NCBI RefSeq assembly: GCF_000237925.1
Contig: NC_031495.1
Span: 44,105,490 to 44,169,489 of the forward strand
DNA length: 64,000 nt
Direction: 5' to 3'
DNA from: Schistosoma mansoni
Taxonomy: Eukaryota; Platyhelminthes; Trematoda; Strigeidida; Schistosomatidae
Position numbers and translations under genes: made by a program. The notes beneath the pieces were generated by a model. The model worked only from the letters and a program-made list of their open reading frames with translations. It ran no database searches and was not told where the DNA came from. Shown piece after piece: positions 57,630 through 64,000 of the stretch; position 1 is the stretch's first letter; each line of letters starts with the position of its first letter.

Positions 57630-58995
57630 GTACATAATCAATTAGAAATAATCAAGTGGTAAAACGCATAGCAACAGTTGATAAGTCCACTGAAAGCTTA
57701 CAATAAGAGCGATGTAAAAATATAATAATACAGTTATCTAATAATTATGCGATGAGATTAAAAATCATAATAATAACCCTGAAAATATTTCGGAAGTTCC
57801 TTACTTTTCCAATGCTCCTTCCTTTACAACAGCTACTATCAACAAAGTATGTTAAAACAAAGCTGCGAATTAAATGTTTGACCATCAGCAAATGACACAG
57901 AAAGCATCTTTCTTTGTGGTTTGAAAATGGTCAGAATTAGTCAATACGCAGCCCATTCCTAATAGGTTTAGTCCATGGTAGCTATGTTAAAGAATTGAAA
58001 ACAGTATTGTTCGCCTAAATATGTCACTGTATTGTAATTTTGAAAACTTTTCTGACGCACAGACTAAATGATTTAGGCCATAATACTGACTTTACTGCAC
58101 GTTTGTTTCCCTTGCTTAATTCTTATGAAACTGAAAAATTATCAAACATTGTTTTGCAATGCATTGATATTCAATCAGTACTTTGCAATGAAAACAAGGC
58201 AATATTACTGACTTTCGCTTAAGTAATCGTCTGTAGCAGCGTTTACATATTATCTCTCTCTATATGACGTATCCAGTAGCTATTAGCACTTTCGATATCA
58301 AACTGATTTTGATTGTATCAAAACTAGTTACAATGCTAATCAAGAAAAATCTAACTTATAAGTCCAGTTTCTAATACAAATTCAGTTTATTTTTTCAAAG
58401 TGTTTATATCAGTGATGCTCTGCATTAAACGTATTTTAATTAAAGAGTTCTTGTTCTTATTATTACTCTTCTTTCATCAAATCTCCATAACTGCCTAGTA
58501 AATCTTTCATATTTCCAATAGTTATTAACCATCGTTCAAAAATAATCTATAAAAAAAGACTTTCTTTGTATTTTCAATATATTTACACATTAGGAGTCGT
58601 TATTATGTCATCATATCTATATATCTAAATTGATTGACTTGTCGAAGACATTTTACACCATTCAATTAATTCGTACATATTTATCTTCTCTATGATCAGT
58701 AAATAACTCTTTCTTATGTTAACCTATCAAGATTAGTGTTGTTATTTTCTTCTCAATACTTCTTGACAAACAAAGCAATCACTTCTTGGATAACTCTTTA
58801 GATCAAAACAGAAGTGTCAAGCTATAGTTTTCTTTTCTTAACTATTCTTTATCATTCGATGTGTATATTTTTTATTAGTTCCATCTGGAAAAGAACATGT
58901 CATTTCTCAAGAGATCAAAACTATGTATACCCTAAGCATATCAATATAATAATTAACATTGGACGCATGTTTTAATATTTTAAATAAATTGCCAA
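57630..58995. other. AT-rich intergenic DNA, nothing recognised
   Basis: Short ORFs only (for example 58040-58222) with no recognisable family. Confidence 0.4.
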
Positions 58996-59001
58996 GAAAA
59001 A

Positions 59002-59105
59002 GAAAACGGCCGTCCAGTGCTTCCAGGTTTTCCATGGTGCTCTAGCTTCAATTGACTCACGCTTTCAACTAAGAAAATACTAGATCTCCACAAAACCCCT
59101 TCTGA
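59002..59105 (+). mobile_element. 5'-truncated hammerhead SINE
   Basis: Begins at GAAAACGGCCGTCC, the 3' half of the hammerhead, and continues with body CCAGGTTTTCCATGGTGCTC and tail ATCTCCACAAAACCCCTTCT. Confidence 0.8.
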
Positions 59106-59313
59106 TAATAAAAAGAAAACACTCAACATATTTAACAATAATGGTATATTCTGTTTAAATCAATTAGTTTCCCTTTCTTTTTACTAACATAATGTAATCC
59201 AGTAAATGAAGACATAAATGAAGAAAAGCAAAATACATTAAATAGATACATAAAATTTGCAATGTTACATAATAATTGTCTTCATAAGTTCATTTGTAAA
59301 AAAAATCATCCTT

Positions 59314-60327
59314 TCATCCTGATTTAAAAAGAAGGAATGCTCGATCATCCAAATAGAAATATATAAAATTATGGGTTTCATGTGTTACGTAACTTGATTA
59401 TGTAAATATGAGTAAAGGAAAGGAAAAGCAAAAATAGAAAAAAAAAAATATTTAATTATTCATATAAAAATTATTTTTTTAAAATTAACGAAATATTTCA
59501 TCATATAAAGATTCGTATTGCTGATTTGATTTGAAGCTGGTAAATATCTTATCCATTCATCATATACCAAGAATTCTTATAGTTGTAAATCTTTTTAATT
59601 CAGTTATAGATATAAACAGGTTGAACCTAAAACTATTATGTATAGGTCAGTTTGATGGTATTTGAATATTGCATTTTGAGAATTCATACCATAGAAATTA
59701 CAAGTATTATGAGCAGAAATTAAGGATAGTTATCAATGGAATCCAGGACGTACGTTTCATCCTATTTTGAGCTCGTCAACTGGATCTTCCTGCATCCAAG
59801 AGTTGAATTTTACTCTATGACTCGAACCCAATACCTTTCGATTCAAACGCCATCATGTTATCTACTTAGCTACTGAGTCTTGATAGCTACTTGTTTGTTC
59901 AAACAAATAATACACAAATGAAATTATAGTTTAAAGCTCATTATTTTCAATGAAGATTGCATTTGGAATAGTAGAAATTTAATATATTATACATAAAGAT
60001 GTCTACAAGAATGTCTTGAAATTTCTTAATCTATAATTGTTTTAACTTGATATTATCAATCATATAATATATTATTATTGATAATACCTTTATTAATATG
60101 ATTTATTCAAGTTTCATTTATGAATGTATAACCTACCTTCCAAAATGTCGTCCAACTATACAATGCCATGTAGGATGATATTTTCGATCAAAATCTTTTT
60201 TTATATTAGCAGCTATATCTTTTTCTAAATCATGTTTATCTATAGCACCAGCAGCTATATGTATTGCATCCTCTTGCATTTCTTCACTCATATCAGCATT
60301 TTTAATAACTGCTTTACGTTCACTCAT
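59314..60327 (-). CDS. Dynein light chain DLC-F (canonical LC8-type), two exons
   Basis: Exon 1 is complement(60137..60327) and exon 2 complement(59314..59392), giving 89 aa. I chose M-S-E-R-K-A-V as start because it aligns with LC8. An ATG 42 nt upstream would add an Asn/Tyr-rich stretch. Exon 1 ends [11 protein letters not shown], split codon AG|T (Ser). The intron (744 nt) starts GTAGGT and ends AATCAAG, a weak acceptor tract. Exon 2 reads [25 protein letters not shown]. This is the closest paralogue of DLC-D. Dimer-interface His and groove residues are kept. Expected to act as a cytoplasmic dimeric hub and dynein subunit. Confidence 0.95.
59715..59900 (-). mobile_element. Sm-alpha-like SINE in DLC-F intron
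   Basis: Head and hammerhead in minus orientation (complement of CTACTGAGTCTTGATAGCTA at 59869 and of the hammerhead below). The body is truncated. Confidence 0.75.
59741..59785 (-). ncRNA. Hammerhead motif, Sm-alpha type, core mutated
   Basis: On the minus strand: ATCCAG, TTGACGA (C3 changed to T), stem II GCTC...GGAT (weak), GAAA, CGTACGTC, CTGGAT. Stem I is good. In sense orientation within the DLC-F intron. Confidence 0.7.
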
Positions 60328-60399
60328 TTTGTAATGATAATAATAATAATTTAATTTGATTAATAACAACTAATATGCAATTTAGAATAAATTGTACAA

Positions 60400-60406
60400 T
60401 TTTATA
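60400..60406 (-). promoter_or_regulatory. TATA-like box of DLC-F
   Basis: TATAAAA on the minus strand, 73 bp before the chosen ATG. Weak evidence in AT-rich DNA. Confidence 0.25.
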
Positions 60407-60498
60407 GTTTTTATTTTATATTAAATTAGGTAATTCATAATTTTGTAATTCACTTTAGTAGCATAGCTTCAAATGGATAAGCTATTATTTAATGGAGC

Positions 60499-60556
60499 AT
60501 GTATATATATGCATGTATATATACATGTATATATATCTATACATGTATATATATAA
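60499..60556. repeat. Low-complexity (TA/CATG) tract
   Basis: Alternating TATATA and GCATG units, partly palindromic. Confidence 0.85.
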
Positions 60557-60559
60557 TCA

Positions 60560-61195
60560 TGTACACATCATTCAAATGTGATTAGCTTAGAGTTAAATAA
60601 TTTACTTAAGTTGGTAATAAGATTGATTAATTAGTTAAATGAATCAGAAAGAATACTACGTCTATGTATTCATTACATTAGACAATGTCAATGAATTAAT
60701 TTGTTGAATTACAAACTTGTTCATGTGTCAACATGTGGAAAAGTCTATTTAAATGATGATGGTGACAATATTAAAGTGAATAGTTTTAAGATGGATACGT
60801 TGTAAAATGTTGACTAAATGAAAGCAATGAATAATTGAAAACATTAATTATTTCTTACACTAAACATTTCTTTTCTCTTCTAAGACGAATTAAGTGGTGA
60901 ATCTTAGTGGAATTGGAATAACATTACTGAATTTAGTTAATAATCTTAGAAGAACAAGAAAAGTTTTATTGTTGTCAAATGTATATGTTGGTAAGAATGA
61001 TCTGCAGTAGAGGGCATATTATTAACACTTCAGTCAATGTGCATTATATTTAAAATAATGTATACCTATTTCTTATAATCAAGCGGTAATTTTTATTACT
61101 ACTGAGCGATTTGTAATACAAGAGCAACCTCAAAAAAGAATTATCACTAGACCTTCTTAAATAACAGTTATTGACGTAAACACGTCCCATACTCC
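60560..61195. other. AT-rich intergenic DNA, nothing recognised
   Basis: No convincing ORF or repeat. Confidence 0.4.
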
Positions 61196-61199
61196 ACCA

Positions 61200-61735
61200 A
61201 CTTAAGAATGCTATAACTATATGTTACTTTGTGTTGAATTGGATTGATAAATAAAAAATAGCCTATTAGGTATCTTAAAGAAACAGATTAGATTTATTTT
61301 AGGTCCCAGCTTCTACATATCATAATGTCTTTGTTAAATGAATTTGTATTTGTGGTTTTAAGTGCAACGACTCAAGAGAAAACTGCTTGTAAAGCACCGT
61401 TAAACAAGTTTCGAACTAATTTTCTCATTAATGAGAACATACTCAGATTAAAGTTGGAGTATTCTAGGAGTGGTCGAAAAAATATTTTGCACACTGGAAC
61501 ATAAAAGTTGTTGTTATAGAGGATAATGGTATACAACTGAGTAGTGGTTGAGAACTTTTTTCTATGAAAGAGAGATTATAGAGATATCAGATCTTATCAT
61601 TTATAGTGAAGTTAAAATTGAAAAGGTCTTCATATCGTATCTATCTACATCCAGCAGTGTCAATTTAAAAAACTCATTTTCAACTTCATAAATAGTCTTT
61701 ATTAGGCTCCACATAGATATAGTTTGTTTATCGTT
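61200..61735 (-). repeat. Inverted segmental duplication, copy 2 (partner 25680-26220)
   Basis: See partner. Shared segments run along the whole length with small indels. Confidence 0.85.
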
Positions 61736-61739
61736 TAGT

Positions 61740-62535
61740 TCATGAATTGAAAATTATTAAAGTACGTTAAGATTACTTTCATATAGAAAAGGTTTGTCCG
61801 AGCTGAGGCAGTTGTAGGTTTTTCCTAGATAAGCTTGATAAATCAAATAAGCTAGTGTTTTTCACAGTTTCTTTAGTTTGGTGTAATCAATTAGATTCAA
61901 GTCCGTCTACTCCATGACTCCTTCAATTCTTATTGGAGGTTATGGATTCACTAATTTGGAGATAAGTGGAAGAAATACGAATACGTATAAAGCTATTAGT
62001 TATATATGTGACTTATAATCCATTACATTTTAGAAGTTTACTATTGATCCCTAAAATACTACTGAAAAAGTTAGCGGTAGTTTTAAATTATAAAAACTAG
62101 TATATTTATTTCAACTTCACATGAATAAATGTCAGACGTTAATTTGTTTTCTTTGGTATTACAATTCGCCTTGTTTAAACTTCATCAACAATATTACTAA
62201 ATAGTTTATTTCCCTGTAACTAAATCTGTTGTTACTAAACTATCGTCTTTCCAATCCCTAACATTTTTTAAAATAATTTTCACTAGTTGTTATGCAGTGA
62301 ACAAATAATTTCGTTATCTGTTACTGTCTCAGTTCAATTCTAAACTTTATTTCTTTAATGTTTATCCACAATTTTTATTTATTACAAACTTATCAAATAA
62401 TAAATACAGTAAAGATTATTTGTGAACTTCAAGTAAAATATACGACTTGATATTCGTATAGAATGAAAATAAAAAATATTCACATTTCAGGATAGCAACT
62501 AGAAAATTGTTTTGATGATTTTTCCAAGTAAATAT
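61740..62535. other. AT-rich intergenic DNA, nothing recognised
   Basis: No convincing ORF or repeat. Confidence 0.4.
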
Positions 62536-62539
62536 TATC

Positions 62540-63010
62540 TTTTAGTGGCCTTATATCTGATCCTAGTTGGATCGTTTCTGATTGCTATCAAATAATTGCT
62601 GTTCAAACATACATCGTGACTATTCTCCTATATAATTATCGACTTAATTTGCGTTACGGTATAACGGAATGGAGAATGGATTCTTGAATAAATACGTTTT
62701 GTTCACCCAGTGATCTATACAGGAAATCAGAGGGATGGAGCGAATAGGAGAGAGCGAAAGTCAATGACGTGAGATGGAGAAGGCGTGTGAGCCAACTCCA
62801 TTTGATCAAGCGTTAATCAATATTTATAGACAGATAAAAATAAGTTGCAGACATGTGAGGAATAGGATGAGAAGTGTACACACATACGCTCACATAAAAA
62901 CAGACAGGGTAGATAAGTGAATAATTAGCAAGGTCAAAACATGACTCAAGAAGAATGGATAAATTGGCCTGTTCAGAAGCGATGATAGGTTATGTGGGTT
63001 TAATATAATA
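62540..63010 (+). repeat. rep-3, copy 3 (uninterrupted)
   Basis: Contiguous over the point where copy 2 holds an RTE. Contains TATAATTATCGACTTAATTT, a purine-rich stretch (62730-62790), and GTTGCAGACATGTGAGGAAT. Confidence 0.7.
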
Positions 63011-63014
63011 ACCG

Positions 63015-63900
63015 ACAATAAAATCTAGAGATCTTGTGCTGAATAATTCACATATTATAACTTTTTAATTTGACATTTCGATAGTGTGTCTTGAACTAGA
63101 AAGATGGATTCGGGTTCTAAGAAGAGTACTTCTAGCTGGTTAGCTAGTTATTGATCAGTGATAACTCGTCGGTATTCAAATCTGTAATTTACATTTCAAT
63201 AAGCCTCTTTCTTTTTCAGTAAGAAGTCAAACTGTAACTTTCATTCAAAATTGTAACTGTAAAATTTAATGCTGTCTAATATAATGCTAACTTGCAAATT
63301 AAGTAAAATCTAGAAGTTTATATGGAAGACAGCTATTGTAGAGGCTTCGAATGACTGGTAGATCATTAATTCTTACTTAATCCACCTATGATAACAACAC
63401 ATTTAATCTTATATGGATTTGTTTTTAAAGCGTAATATCAGTATGAAATTTCCCTGAATTATATAATTTGTAATTGCTTGCATAATAAGATTGCTAATAT
63501 TGAATTGAATTACAAACAGTATTAGCTGACATATTTGGATTTTGTGGCTCTACACAAATGTATATCAGATTTGCAGCGATGGAATATTCCTTGTCGAATA
63601 GTCATGTTGAGTGATAATTATATGATGTCCCATTGGTTGCATAATAATATTGAGTAATTGGAAGAAAGAGGTTTATAATAATCAAAGTAATTATTCAGAA
63701 AATCAAAAATTTGTTGTACCAGATAATGTAGGAAGAGAACAAACAAAATATTTTGATGAAAGGTATGTAACATAGTAGTTACGTAAGAACCAATAGACGA
63801 ATACTAAGAATTCATAAAACTGTAAAATTTGGAGAAAGTATGATATTCTCAGTACTGTTTTGTAGAGTGTTGAGCTTTTATCGGCATCATGAACCGATCA
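63015..63900. other. AT-rich intergenic DNA, nothing recognised
   Basis: No convincing ORF or repeat. Confidence 0.4.
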
Positions 63901-63904
63901 ATGT

Positions 63905-64000
63905 TATATCACCATTGGAAACCTGGAAACACTGAACTGCTACTTCGTCCTAGTAGAGTGCTTCTCAGTAATGTGTATCCACGATCCTATTGGCGGAACC
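63905..64000 (-). mobile_element. Hammerhead SINE, minus orientation, cut by window end
   Basis: The complement reads ATCGTGGATACACATTA, CTGAGAA, ...AGGAC, GAAG, ...TTCAGTGTTTCC. The core is mutated at G8 and in GAAA, so it is inactive. Confidence 0.7.

Overview
The window is AT-rich, intron-bearing, repeat-dense animal DNA. It looks like a Schistosoma (blood fluke) genome. The reasons are hammerhead-ribozyme-bearing, tRNA-like SINEs of the Sm-alpha satellite type, RTE-clade retrotransposons with (TTAC)n tails, Penelope-like and Ty3/gypsy relics, and a set of LC8-type dynein light chain genes, a family known to be expanded in schistosomes. Species cannot be fixed from the sequence alone.

The only genes I can support as intact are six LC8-type dynein light chains (DLC), about one per 7-15 kb: A (14926-15260, -), B (18881-20937, +), C (33590-33900, +), D (40923-42611, +), E (47056-50978, -) and F (59314-60327, -). 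Each has a first exon encoding the N-terminal two thirds up to the W-H/Q-C-[IV]-[VI]-G motif. I found a short second exon for every one, encoding the C-terminal beta strands. The intron is phase 2 at the same codon in all six, but its length runs from 38 nt to about 3.6 kb. Predicted proteins are 89-104 aa. D and F are close to canonical LC8 (89 aa); A and C form a divergent pair; B has a C-terminal tail; E is the most diverged N-terminally.

Almost everything else is mobile DNA. 0-5 kb: RTE endonuclease fragment, a decayed gypsy gag-protease-RT relic, and an RTE 3' end split by two later insertions, one a solo LTR with a 5-bp target duplication. 5-12 kb: tiny RTE insertions with target duplications, Penelope and LINE relics, an inverted SINE with an intact hammerhead core. 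17-20 kb: Sm-alpha-like dimer and a 200-N gap inside the intron of gene B. 21-26 kb: nested RTE, a second LINE family, a GC-richer block. 27.25-30.17 kb: a nearly complete Penelope-like element with inverted terminal repeats, hammerhead motifs and a 12-bp target duplication. 35.7-37.9 kb: a solo LTR interrupted by a 5'-truncated RTE with a perfect 12-bp target duplication. 38.4-39.3 kb: a 332-bp-armed palindrome around a Penelope RT fragment. 54.3-56.9 kb: a near full-span but broken RTE. Two pairs of inverted segmental duplications link 17.5-18.2 kb with 41.6-42.3 kb, and 25.7-26.2 kb with 61.2-61.7 kb.

The most interesting themes are the DLC cluster with its conserved intron site, and the placement of hammerhead-bearing retroelements inside the longer DLC introns, two of them in the sense orientation.
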